This document shows, one piece after another, positions 51,844-60,369 of a stretch of 64,000 bases of DNA (position 1 is its first letter; the number at the start of each line of letters is the position of its first letter). The DNA comes from Aquimarina sp. AU58 (GTDB taxonomy: Bacteria; Bacteroidota; Bacteroidia; Flavobacteriales; Flavobacteriaceae). The position numbers and the translations under genes are program-made. The notes beneath the pieces are model-generated. The model was not told the origin of the DNA. It did no database searches and saw only the letters and a program-made list of their open reading frames with translations. The stretch lies in contig NZ_OMPD01000009.1 of the NCBI RefSeq assembly GCF_900312745.1, positions 496,001-560,000 of the forward strand, given 5' to 3'.

Positions 51844-52821
51844 TTAATCTAAAGTTTCATTAATTAAATTAGAGGCCTTAAGCATTTCACTAAATTCTTC
51901 AGAAGTTAAACTTCCGTAGTAAAAATTACGAGGATTGATTCGTTCACCATCTTTAAAAATTTCATAATGTAGATGAGGTGCTACAGATCTTCCTGTGCTT
52001 CCTACATATCCAATAACATCTCCACGATTTACTTTCTGACCTTTCTCTACGTTATATTTACTTAAGTGAGCATATAAACTTACATAATTAAAACCGTGAT
52101 CAATACGAATATGCTTTCCATAACCAGAAGAATTAGCATCTGCCCGGGTTACTACACCAGTACCCGACGCATAAACCGGTGTTCCTGTATTAGCCGAAAA
52201 ATCCATTCCGTAATGAAATTTTCGTGCTTTGGTAAAAGGATCACTTCTCCATCCATAACCAGAAGCCATACGTCTTAAATCCGAATTTTGAATAGGTTGT
52301 ATGGCAGGAATTGTAGCTAATAATTCTTCTTTTTTCTCTGCCAACGATGCGATTTCATCAAGAGATTTTGATTGAACCACAATTTGTTTCGTTAATTTAT
52401 CGATACGCTCACTACTTTCAATAATAATATCAGAATTATCAAAACCTTCTAAGCTTTTATATCTGTTTACACCTCCAAATCCAGCATTACGTAATTCCTC
52501 GGGAATAGGATTGGCACCAAAATAAAGACGATAAATGTTATCGTCACGTTCTGCAATTTCTTTTAGAATATTTTCATCACGCTTCAATCTTTGATTCATT
52601 AAATCATATTGAAGCTGCATATTCTCAAGTTCTCTTTTATATGCTTTTTCTTTAGGAGTCTCTAATTGAGGGATGTTAAGATAAATAAGAAGAAGGACGA
52701 AACCAGCTAAAAAAGCGCTAATAACTCCTAATGCAGCTATACCAAATTTACGACCTTTCTTTTGCTCAATTCTGCGATAAGAAAGCGTCTCGCTATCATA
52801 GTAATATTTAACCTTTGACAT
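51844..52821 (-). CDS. M23-family peptidoglycan endopeptidase
   Basis: This 325-residue protein has one N-terminal membrane helix (about 28-48), a coiled coil (about 53-95 and 135-165) and a C-terminal LytM/M23 domain. The zinc ligands are in FHYGMDF (His-x3-Asp) and HLHYEIF (His-x-His). The intact set suggests an active enzyme that cuts peptide cross-links in the periplasm, anchored in the inner membrane. It is divergent from alaS, and a plus-strand promoter overlaps its 5' end. Confidence 0.92.
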   Translation of the reverse strand: MSKVKYYYDSETLSYRRIEQKKGRKFGIAALGVISAFLAGFVLLLIYLNIPQLETPKEKAYKRELENMQLQYDLMNQRLKRDENILKEIAERDDNIYRLYFGANPIPEELRNAGFGGVNRYKSLEGFDNSDIIIESSERIDKLTKQIVVQSKSLDEIASLAEKKEELLATIPAIQPIQNSDLRRMASGYGWRSDPFTKARKFHYGMDFSANTGTPVYASGTGVVTRADANSSGYGKHIRIDHGFNYVSLYAHLSKYNVEKGQKVNRGDVIGYVGSTGRSVAPHLHYEIFKDGERINPRNFYYGSLTSEEFSEMLKASNLINETLD

Positions 52822-52843
52822 AATCTAAAATATGCTATTTTTG
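52814..52843 (+). promoter_or_regulatory. Bacteroidota-type promoter for alaS
   Basis: TTTG (52814-52817) and TATTTTTG (52836-52843) are separated by 18 bases, a strong match to the phylum's TTTG-N19-TAnnTTTG promoter. It points toward alaS and would give a leader of about 175 bases. It overlaps the first codons of the divergent M23 gene. Confidence 0.65.
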
Positions 52844-53027
52844 CAGGATATCAACCAATATGTGGTTTATAAAAAACCAAGACATCGCAACAAATATAAC
52901 AAATTGTTGCAAAGTCTAGAAAAAACTGACAAATATCGATTTAGAATCTTTTTTTAAAACAACGCAAAATAATGATCGCGATTGTGTTAAGTGTTTTATT
53001 TCGAAAAAATAGTAATACATAGAATTC

Positions 53028-55661
53028 ATGAAATCCCAAGAAATACGAAATCAATTTTTAGAGTTTTTTAAATCCAAAAAACATAGCATCGTGCCTTCTG
53101 CGCCAATGGTGATTAAGGACGATCCTACTTTAATGTTCACTAATGCCGGGATGAACCAGTTTAAAGAATTCTTTTTAGGTAATGGTATTCCAAAAAGTAA
53201 TCGAATAACAGATACTCAAAAATGTTTACGTGTAAGTGGTAAACATAATGATCTGGAAGAAGTAGGTATGGATACCTATCACCATACTATGTTTGAAATG
53301 CTTGGAAATTGGAGTTTTGGAGATTATTTTAAAAAAGAAGCAATCCAATGGGCCTGGGAATTATTGACCGAAGTATATGGTATAGATAAAGATATTCTTT
53401 ATGTTTCTGTTTTTGAAGGTGCGAAAGATGAAAACCTGGATATGGATCAGGAAGCTTATGATCTTTGGACAGCTATTGTTCCAGAAGAGCGTATCATCAT
53501 GGGAAATAAGAAAGATAATTTCTGGGAAATGGGAGATCAGGGACCTTGTGGTCCTTGTTCCGAAATTCATGTAGATATTCGTTCTGAGGAAGAAAAAGCT
53601 AAAACTCCTGGTCGGGACCTGGTAAATATGGATCATCCACAAGTGGTAGAGATCTGGAACCTGGTTTTTATGCAGTATAACCGAAAAGCAGATGGGTCAT
53701 TAGAGAAGTTACCTGCGCAGCATGTAGATACCGGAATGGGTTTCGAACGTTTATGTATGGTGTTACAAGGAGTGAAGTCAAATTATGATACCGATGTTTT
53801 TACACCTTTAATTCGAGAAATTGAAACGATCACCAATTCTACATATGATAAAAATAGCTTACCAACTAATGATGATGGAAAAGTAAGTGTTGCAATTCGT
53901 GTTATTGCCGATCATGTAAGAGCTGTCTCATTTTCTATTGCAGATGGCCAACTACCTAGTAATACAGGAGCAGGATATGTGATACGAAGAATTTTACGTA
54001 GAGCTATTCGATATGGGTTTACTTTTCTGGATACCAAAGAGCCTTTTATATATAAGCTGGTAGAAACACTTAGCAAACAAATGAGTAAAGCTTTCCCCGA
54101 ATTGAAAGCTCAGAAAAACTTAATCACTAATGTAATTAAAGAAGAAGAACAATCTTTTTTAAGAACATTGGATCAAGGATTAGTATTATTAGAAAATGTG
54201 ATCAAGAATACCAAAGGAAATATAATTTCTGGAGAGAAAGCTTTCGAATTGTATGATACTTTTGGTTTTCCGATTGATTTAACAGCTTTAATTTTAAGTG
54301 AGCAGGGATATGAATTAGATGAAAAAGCTTTTGAAATAGAACTTCAGAAACAAAAAGATAGATCCAGAGCTGCATCACAGGTAACTGCCGGAGATTGGAA
54401 AATATTACTAGAAGGTACTGCTACAGAAAATTTTATTGGATATGATCATCTTAAAACAAATGTAAAAGTAACCCGTTATCGTAAAGTAAATAGCAAGAAA
54501 GATGGAGAATTGTATCAGTTAGTGTTTGATAAAACACCATTTTACCCCGAAGGAGGAGGGCAGGTTGGAGACAAAGGATACCTAGAGGTGCCTAATGGTG
54601 ATGTGGTATATATAATAGATACCAAGAAAGAAAATAATCTGATTATTCATTTTACTAAAAATTTACCTAAGCATATAGATGAGACTTTGACTGCTGTGGT
54701 AGATGAAAAACAACGTTCGAGATCTGCTTCTAATCATACGGCAACACATTTGATGCATCAGGCATTACGTACAATTTTAGGTACTCATGTAGAACAAAAG
54801 GGATCGATGGTTCATAGTGGTAATTTGCGTTTTGATTTCTCTCATTTTGCTAAAATGACTACTGAAGAATTGAAAGAAGTTGAGCATTTTGTAAATGCGA
54901 GAATTCGCGAGCAACTTCCGCTAGAAGAGCAACGCAATATTTCTTATGATCAAGCAATAACAGAAGGAGCAATAGCACTGTTTGGAGAAAAATACGGAGA
55001 TACAGTAAGAGCAATACGATTTGGAGAATCTATGGAACTTTGTGGTGGTACTCATGTAAAAAATACCAGTAGCATATGGCACTTTAAAATTGTATCAGAA
55101 AGTGCAATTGCAGCAGGAATTCGCAGGATTGAAGCAATTACCGGTGATGCGGCAAAAGAATTTTTTACAACTCAATCTGAAGCGTATGGAGAAGTAAAAG
55201 CAGTTCTTAAAACAAAGGACCCTTTAAAAACTATTATATCATTACAAGAAGAAAACTCAAGTCTGAAAAAACAGATAGAAACTCTTCTTAAGGATAAAGC
55301 TAAAAACCTGAAAGGAGACCTTAAATCAGAATTTGAAGATGTAAATGGGGTTAAATTTCTAGCAAAAAAAGTAGACTTAGATGCTGCCGGAATTAAAGAT
55401 TTGTCATTCGAATTAGGAGGTGAACTTGAAAATGTTGTAATGCTATTTGGATCAGATCAGAAAGGAAAGGCCTTGTTGTCATGCTATATTTCTAAAAACC
55501 TGGTAGAAGAAAAACAGTTAAATGCCGGGCAGATGGTTCGTGAACTTGGTAAGTATATTCAAGGTGGTGGTGGTGGACAACCATTTTTTGCTACAGCAGG
55601 AGGGAAGAACCCTGCCGGTATAGAAGAAGCATTAAAGAATGCAAAACAATATTTGAAATAA
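53028..55661 (+). CDS. alaS: Alanine--tRNA ligase
   Basis: This 877-residue class II synthetase has all its domains. The aminoacylation core (1-about 250; [16 protein letters not shown] and [16 protein letters not shown]) is followed by the tRNA-binding helical region, the editing domain ([12 protein letters not shown] and the Cys-Gly-Gly-Thr-His zinc motif [11 protein letters not shown]) and the C-Ala domain with [15 protein letters not shown]. It charges tRNA-Ala. It is intact and normal in length. A short hairpin without a T run follows before the GSCFA gene. Confidence 0.97.
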   Translation: MKSQEIRNQFLEFFKSKKHSIVPSAPMVIKDDPTLMFTNAGMNQFKEFFLGNGIPKSNRITDTQKCLRVSGKHNDLEEVGMDTYHHTMFEMLGNWSFGDYFKKEAIQWAWELLTEVYGIDKDILYVSVFEGAKDENLDMDQEAYDLWTAIVPEERIIMGNKKDNFWEMGDQGPCGPCSEIHVDIRSEEEKAKTPGRDLVNMDHPQVVEIWNLVFMQYNRKADGSLEKLPAQHVDTGMGFERLCMVLQGVKSNYDTDVFTPLIREIETITNSTYDKNSLPTNDDGKVSVAIRVIADHVRAVSFSIADGQLPSNTGAGYVIRRILRRAIRYGFTFLDTKEPFIYKLVETLSKQMSKAFPELKAQKNLITNVIKEEEQSFLRTLDQGLVLLENVIKNTKGNIISGEKAFELYDTFGFPIDLTALILSEQGYELDEKAFEIELQKQKDRSRAASQVTAGDWKILLEGTATENFIGYDHLKTNVKVTRYRKVNSKKDGELYQLVFDKTPFYPEGGGQVGDKGYLEVPNGDVVYIIDTKKENNLIIHFTKNLPKHIDETLTAVVDEKQRSRSASNHTATHLMHQALRTILGTHVEQKGSMVHSGNLRFDFSHFAKMTTEELKEVEHFVNARIREQLPLEEQRNISYDQAITEGAIALFGEKYGDTVRAIRFGESMELCGGTHVKNTSSIWHFKIVSESAIAAGIRRIEAITGDAAKEFFTTQSEAYGEVKAVLKTKDPLKTIISLQEENSSLKKQIETLLKDKAKNLKGDLKSEFEDVNGVKFLAKKVDLDAAGIKDLSFELGGELENVVMLFGSDQKGKALLSCYISKNLVEEKQLNAGQMVRELGKYIQGGGGGQPFFATAGGKNPAGIEEALKNAKQYLK

Positions 55662-55719
55662 TCTTAAACTATAAAATTTCTCCTCTTTCTTTACGGAAGA
55701 GGTTAGAGTAAGGAGACTT

Positions 55720-56667
55720 ATGAACCTACAAACCAAAATAACGCTACAGTCTCAAGAATCAAAAGTTGATTATAATTCAGAACTTTTACTGTTAGGATCA
55801 TGCTTTGCAGAAAATATAGGAGAGAAATTCAAATACTTTAAGTTCAGGAATAAGATTAATCCATTCGGGATATTATTTCACCCTAAAGCAATAGAAACAT
55901 TTTTGTGGATGGCTACTCAGGGAGAACAATATACCGATACCGATTTGTTTTATATCAATGAACAATGGCATTGTTTTGATGCACATTCCTCTTTAAGTAA
56001 TGCTGATCAAAATGTAGTTTTATCTAATTTAAACACGGCATTAACGACTACAAGAAAGAATATTAACTCTGCGACACATATTTTTATCACTTTAGGAACT
56101 GCTTGGGTATATCGATTAAAATCTCTGGATATGGTGGTGGCGAATTGTCATAAAATTCCGCAAAGAGAGTTTGAAAAAGAATTATTATCTGTAGATGAGA
56201 TCAATCAATGCCTTCAGAATTGTATACATCTAATTAGAGGTATTAACCCTTCAGTAGAAATTGTATTTACCGTTTCTCCTGTACGACATAGTAAAGATGG
56301 GTTTGTAGAAAATAATAGAAGTAAGTCTCATTTAATCACATCGCTGCATCAAACTATTAGTAATAGTGAAAATTTAAGTTATTTTCCTTCTTATGAGATC
56401 ATGATGGACGAACTTAGAGATTATCGGTTTTACAATGTAGATATGATTCACCCTAATACACTGGCGATAGATTATATTTGGGAGCGTTTTTCTGAAGTTT
56501 GGATTTCTGAAAAAACTGCTCAGACTATGGGTAGAGTTGAAGAAATCAAAAAAGGAATGATGCATAGACCGTTTAATCCAAAAAGTAAACAGCACTTAGC
56601 ATTTTTAGAAAGACTAGAATCAAAAAAGTATCAGCTTTATCAGGAATACCCTTTTATGGATTTTTAA
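55720..56667 (+). CDS. GSCFA-domain protein
   Basis: This 315-residue GSCFA family protein is related to SGNH-type hydrolases. The name-giving motif LLLGSCFAENIG lies at about 26-37, with NPFGILFHP following and TLGTAWVY and IHPNTLAIDY further on. The Ser of GSCFA, or a late Asp/His pair, may act like the SGNH site, but the substrate is unknown. A clear AAGGAG stands before the ATG, which is unusual for this phylum. Its last ~80 bases recur at 58688-58768. Confidence 0.9.
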   Translation: MNLQTKITLQSQESKVDYNSELLLLGSCFAENIGEKFKYFKFRNKINPFGILFHPKAIETFLWMATQGEQYTDTDLFYINEQWHCFDAHSSLSNADQNVVLSNLNTALTTTRKNINSATHIFITLGTAWVYRLKSLDMVVANCHKIPQREFEKELLSVDEINQCLQNCIHLIRGINPSVEIVFTVSPVRHSKDGFVENNRSKSHLITSLHQTISNSENLSYFPSYEIMMDELRDYRFYNVDMIHPNTLAIDYIWERFSEVWISEKTAQTMGRVEEIKKGMMHRPFNPKSKQHLAFLERLESKKYQLYQEYPFMDF

Positions 56668-56677
56668 TCCCGAATTG

Positions 56678-56842
56678 TTATACCAGTTCTGATTTAAATT
56701 CACTCATAAGAAAAATGATGGATTTTTGACTTAGATGAAAAAGAAAATTCAAGTATAGCAGGGCTACGGTTGTGTTTTATTTTGAAATATTAGACAAAAA
56801 GACGCGGTTTTATTGAGTAAATTTAGATTGGAAATGGTATTA
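56678..56842. mobile_element. 165-bp MITE, copy 2
   Basis: The element starts TTATACCAGTTC and ends AAATGGTATTA, with the same terminal inverted repeats and internal right half (GCAGGGCTACGGTTGTG and on) as copy 1 at 49891-50055. It has the same length and is non-coding. It lies 10 bases after the GSCFA stop, at the left edge of the second small insertion. Confidence 0.7.
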
Positions 56843-56901
56843 TATGTCGTTTACTTTAATTATTGTATACGTATATTGCTCATGATCAAAATATAAAAAC
56901 C

Positions 56902-56934
56902 CCATAGCGATGAATACTAATTTCATCACTATGG
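56902..56934 (-). terminator. Terminator of the LRR lipoprotein gene
   Basis: CCATAGCGATGAA (56902-56914) pairs with TTCATCACTATGG (56922-56934) with one mismatch; on the minus strand a T run follows (the AAAAA before CCCC). It lies about 30 bases after the stop of the gene at 56966-58591. Confidence 0.75.
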
Positions 56935-56965
56935 AGTTTGATATCAATGTACGACTTGTTATTAA

Positions 56966-58591
56966 TTAAAATGTACAATCTCTAGAATATCGGGCAGCGT
57001 CATCTTTTTTCCATATAGGCAGATATGCTGCTTCAGGATCATCTACCTGTATACAACTAAGGTCAGGGTTATTCTTTAAATCGACAGATGACATACTAGC
57101 ATTTTTACCATTGTTCATGGTTAAATTAGTTAATTTGTTGTTAAAACACCATAAGTGTGTTAAGGCTGTATTTTTGCTTACATCAAGGGTTGTTAATTGA
57201 TTGTTATGACAATATAAAAGATCCAGCTTTATATTTTTGCTTACATCAAGGGTTGTTAAGTTATTTTCATGACACTTTAAAAACTCTAAAGCTATACTTT
57301 TGCTTACATCAAGGTTTGTTAAGTTATTGTTAAAACACCGCAAGAGTGTTAATGCTGTATTTTCGCTTACATCCAGGCTTGTTAAGTTATTGTTAGAACA
57401 ACTAAAGCCTGTTAATGCTGTATTTTTGCTTACATCAAGGTTTGTTAAGTTATTGTTAGAACAACCAAAGCTTGTTAATGCTGTATTTTTGCTTACATCC
57501 AGGCTTGTTAAGTTATTGTTAGAACAACCAAAGCTTGTTAATGCCATATTTTTGCTTACATCCAGGAGAGTTAGTTTATTATAACGACAATATAAATCCT
57601 CTAAGGCTGTATTTTTACTTATGTTCAGGGTCGTTAATTGATTATTGTCACACCATAAAATCTTTAATGTTGTATTTTTGCTTACATCCAGGTTTGTTAG
57701 CTTATTATTACGACAAAATAAAAATTTTAAAGCTGTAAAATGTTCAATCCCTGAGAGATCAGAGATGTTTTTATTATCTATATCTAATCTTTCAACAACC
57801 TTGGCTTCTTCTATACTTATTTCACCATCACTATTGGTATCTACTACAGGGGCGGTATGTTCTACTAATGCCTTTTTAAAATTAGGGTCTTTAAAAGTAA
57901 TGTAGCCTGTCTCTATAATATCATTCAGGTGTATTGTTATATTAGCTTCGCTGTCATTTACCAGTACCGTTGCCGTAAGTTTTTTTCTGGTTTCATAGTC
58001 AAACAAGGAAGCATCTTTTACGGTAATTTTCCCGGTTTCTTTGTCTATGTTTAAAGCTCCTTTTGGCTCTTCGTTTTTAAGGGTATAGGTCAAAGTTCCC
58101 TGGTTGGTAGTTGCTTCTATAGTTCCCAGTTCTTGTCCTTCTGTTGGGTTTTCGTCTATAGTAGTTTCAAAATCTTTTAGGGTAATTAATGGGTCATGAA
58201 TATCGTTTAGGTGTACTGTTACTTTAGCTTCCTTGTTACTGTCCCCATTTTTTATGAGTAGGGTTGCTGTAAGTTTTTTTCTGGTTTCATAGTCAAATAA
58301 AGTAGCGTCTTTCACCGTAATTTTTCCTGTTTTTGAGTCTATACTTAAAGCTCCTTCAGGTTCTTCGCTTTTAAGAGTATAGGTCAAGGTTCCTTGGTTG
58401 GTGGTCGCTTCTATAGTTCCTAGTTCTTGTCCTTCTATAGGGTTTTCGTCTATAGTGGTTTCAAAATCTTTTGCGGTAATAGTCGTTTCTGTCACATCAT
58501 CATCATCGCTGGAGCATGAAATGATAATTGCGCTAATGCACAATATAATACATCTTTTCAGTGTTTTTATGGAGTTATTTTTCATAATCAT
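56966..58591 (-). CDS. Surface lipoprotein with two cadherin-like and about ten leucine-rich repeats
   Basis: This 541-residue lipoprotein has a signal peptide with lipobox IISC followed by SSDDDD, an acidic tail after Cys that often marks surface-exposed lipoproteins in this phylum. Two nearly identical cadherin-like domains (about 35-125 and 133-220) are followed by an EF-hand-like segment VDTNSDGEISIEEA. Then come about ten 21-residue leucine-rich repeats of the form LDVSKNTALTxLxCxNNxLT. It ends in a C-terminal cap with SCIQVDDP. The role is probably adhesion or protein binding. It sits within a segment that separates the GSCFA gene from its duplicated 3' end. Confidence 0.85.
   Translation of the reverse strand: MIMKNNSIKTLKRCIILCISAIIISCSSDDDDVTETTITAKDFETTIDENPIEGQELGTIEATTNQGTLTYTLKSEEPEGALSIDSKTGKITVKDATLFDYETRKKLTATLLIKNGDSNKEAKVTVHLNDIHDPLITLKDFETTIDENPTEGQELGTIEATTNQGTLTYTLKNEEPKGALNIDKETGKITVKDASLFDYETRKKLTATVLVNDSEANITIHLNDIIETGYITFKDPNFKKALVEHTAPVVDTNSDGEISIEEAKVVERLDIDNKNISDLSGIEHFTALKFLFCRNNKLTNLDVSKNTTLKILWCDNNQLTTLNISKNTALEDLYCRYNKLTLLDVSKNMALTSFGCSNNNLTSLDVSKNTALTSFGCSNNNLTNLDVSKNTALTGFSCSNNNLTSLDVSENTALTLLRCFNNNLTNLDVSKSIALEFLKCHENNLTTLDVSKNIKLDLLYCHNNQLTTLDVSKNTALTHLWCFNNKLTNLTMNNGKNASMSSVDLKNNPDLSCIQVDDPEAAYLPIWKKDDAARYSRDCTF
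57105..57745. repeat. 63-bp tandem repeats inside the LRR region
   Basis: Each LRR unit is 63 bases. Neighbouring units between about 57300 and 57560 are almost identical at the DNA level, and two consecutive units both encode ALTSFGCSNNNLT. This points to recent duplication by slippage or unequal recombination, so copy number may vary between strains. Confidence 0.8.
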
Positions 58592-58687
58592 TTATAAAAT
58601 TTAGAAGAACAAAATTTGTGTTATGTATGATGAAAAAACACCCTGTAATCCGTGAATTTGAGTAAGAAGGAATATAAAGCGTGTGCT

Positions 58688-58790
58688 GTTTAATCCAAAA
58701 AGTAAACAACACTTAGCATTTTTAGAAAGACTAGAATCAAAAAAGTATCAGCTTTATCAGGAATATCCTCATATGATTTGGGGAGAATAA
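58688..58790 (+). pseudogene. Duplicated 3' end of the GSCFA gene
   Basis: This fragment encodes FNPKSKQHLAFLERLESKKY then QLYQEYPHMIWGE and stop. The first ~80 bases match 56571-56650 with only two differences, both synonymous. The ends differ: HMIWGE here, FMDF in the intact gene. No start is present. It marks the right edge of a 2-kb insertion at the end of the GSCFA gene. Confidence 0.9.
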
Positions 58791-58817
58791 TTATGTATGA
58801 GTTCTATGATTAAAATA

Positions 58818-58854
58818 AAAAGAGGTTGTTGTATTTATTACAACAACCTCTTTT
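58818..58854. terminator. Strong bidirectional terminator
   Basis: AAAAGAGGTTGTTGTA (58818-58833) pairs perfectly with TACAACAACCTCTTTT (58839-58854) over a 5-base loop. With A/T runs on both sides it should stop transcription in both directions, ending the minus-strand gene at 58873 and the former GSCFA transcript. Confidence 0.85.
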
Positions 58855-58872
58855 ATTTTTATAGCATGTTGT

Positions 58873-60048
58873 TTAATTATTAGGGATAAACAGAGGAGAT
58901 AAAGTAACGGTTGCATTACCTCGGGCACCTACGTGATTGGTATAGGTTTTGTTTTTTTGAATGGTATACAAAGAATCTACATAATCATCGTTATTGGTGT
59001 ACCATTCATCTGGCATTGCTTGTAAGATAGCTCCTGCTACCTGCCCAAGTACATTTACCCATGGTTGTCCAGAAACTGTACCAACAATTTGAAAAATACC
59101 ATCAACAATTATGGTAACCAATTGCTTAAAATTGTAGTTGTCATCTTTTTCGAATAATTGGATGTTTGCCGCCTGGTATTTATAATCGTCCCAGAAAAGC
59201 AAGATTTGGTTAGGGTAATATGTTGTGCCTTCATAATCTAGATAATACATAGGTATGATCTTTACTTCAGCTTCATTACTATTGTTTTTTATTCCAGAGG
59301 TGATAGCGTAAACTTCTGCGGCACCACTAATCCAGGGCTCCTCATCGTTATGTAATCGTATTTTATCTAATTTGGTAGTTTCAAGCCCCATATTGGTTTT
59401 TGAAGAAGGGCTTAAGTCCATTTTGGCAGACTTAAAACGATTATTTTGTAATCCAGCAGTTTGTAACTGGGTATTCATATAATCTACTTCTGCTTTTAAG
59501 GTTTCATAACCTTTGGTTTCTATAACAAGTACAGGTACATTAGGGATGTCTTTAACGTCTAGAAAAACGGTTTCTCCATCAAGCGTATACGCTTCAATTT
59601 TTGTCCATGATTTTTCATCACCTTCGGGAGCATATGATATTAATAGATCAGCATAATCTACCGATTTATGATTAGGTTTTTGTAACCATAATTCTGGTAT
59701 TTCTATAATGTCAGGTATTTTGTTAGATTTAAGCTGGTTATCTGCTTTATCTACTATCTTTTTTAAGGATTGATAGGATTCCTGATCTGATAATAAAGCG
59801 GCGTTTTCTTTTAATACTTTAGACAACTTGATCCCTGGTGTTCGATCTTTGGCTAATATCTCCACAATATTAGTACTAAACTCTGTGTTAGCTAGTAAAT
59901 CAATTAGGTCAAATGCAATCTTCTTTTTGTCTATTCTATTCTTGTTTTGAACGACATTAGTTTCGTTAACGACTACTTCTTCCCTTTCGCAATTAAAAAA
60001 TAACAAGGAAACGAGAACTACATTTAAAAGTAAAAATGATTTTTTCAT
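58873..60048 (-). CDS. DUF3103-like secreted lipoprotein
   Basis: This 391-residue protein has a lipoprotein leader (FFNC, Cys20). A helical N-terminal part (about 40-110) and a beta-rich middle follow, with segments such as VPVLVIETKGYETL and DKIRLHNDEEPWISGAAEVY. The C-terminus has LFWDDYKYQAANIQLFEKDD, then a helical pair. The pattern resembles the DUF3103 family as I remember it; function is unknown. It is a single gene between a strong terminator and a 320-base gap. Confidence 0.7.
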   Translation of the reverse strand: MKKSFLLLNVVLVSLLFFNCEREEVVVNETNVVQNKNRIDKKKIAFDLIDLLANTEFSTNIVEILAKDRTPGIKLSKVLKENAALLSDQESYQSLKKIVDKADNQLKSNKIPDIIEIPELWLQKPNHKSVDYADLLISYAPEGDEKSWTKIEAYTLDGETVFLDVKDIPNVPVLVIETKGYETLKAEVDYMNTQLQTAGLQNNRFKSAKMDLSPSSKTNMGLETTKLDKIRLHNDEEPWISGAAEVYAITSGIKNNSNEAEVKIIPMYYLDYEGTTYYPNQILLFWDDYKYQAANIQLFEKDDNYNFKQLVTIIVDGIFQIVGTVSGQPWVNVLGQVAGAILQAMPDEWYTNNDDYVDSLYTIQKNKTYTNHVGARGNATVTLSPLFIPNN

Positions 60049-60369
60049 AATTTTAATATACTTAAGTTAGTTTTGTCTTTTAAAATTAGGAAAATGATAT
60101 CTTATTAACTTGATTTATAAGGTATTAAATACTCAAAAGAAATGCGGTTAGACCATAAAAATTGGCAAGTGTTTTTTTGTTTTTCACACATTTATTATGC
60201 ATGCATATGAAATTATGTTTTGTGATTAAATTATTGATAATGAGTTTGTTGTTGATATTTAGGCCGTTTTGGTTAAGAATTTTAAAAAAGCACACACCTT
60301 TATAGTAGCAAACTAAAAATTCTAGAAGCCATGATTTTTGAAGAAATAATTTTAAAAAGAAATAGTATT
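60049..60369. other. Intergenic region without recognised features
   Basis: These 321 AT-rich bases between two minus-strand genes carry the promoter of the lipoprotein gene and the 3' region of the hydroxylase gene. No ORF, hairpin with T run or repeat stands out. Confidence 0.6.

Noticed and set aside
57300..57905. Several plus-strand frames opposite the LRR gene
   Set aside because: They are shadows of the 63-base repeats; the minus-strand lipoprotein with signal peptide explains the region.
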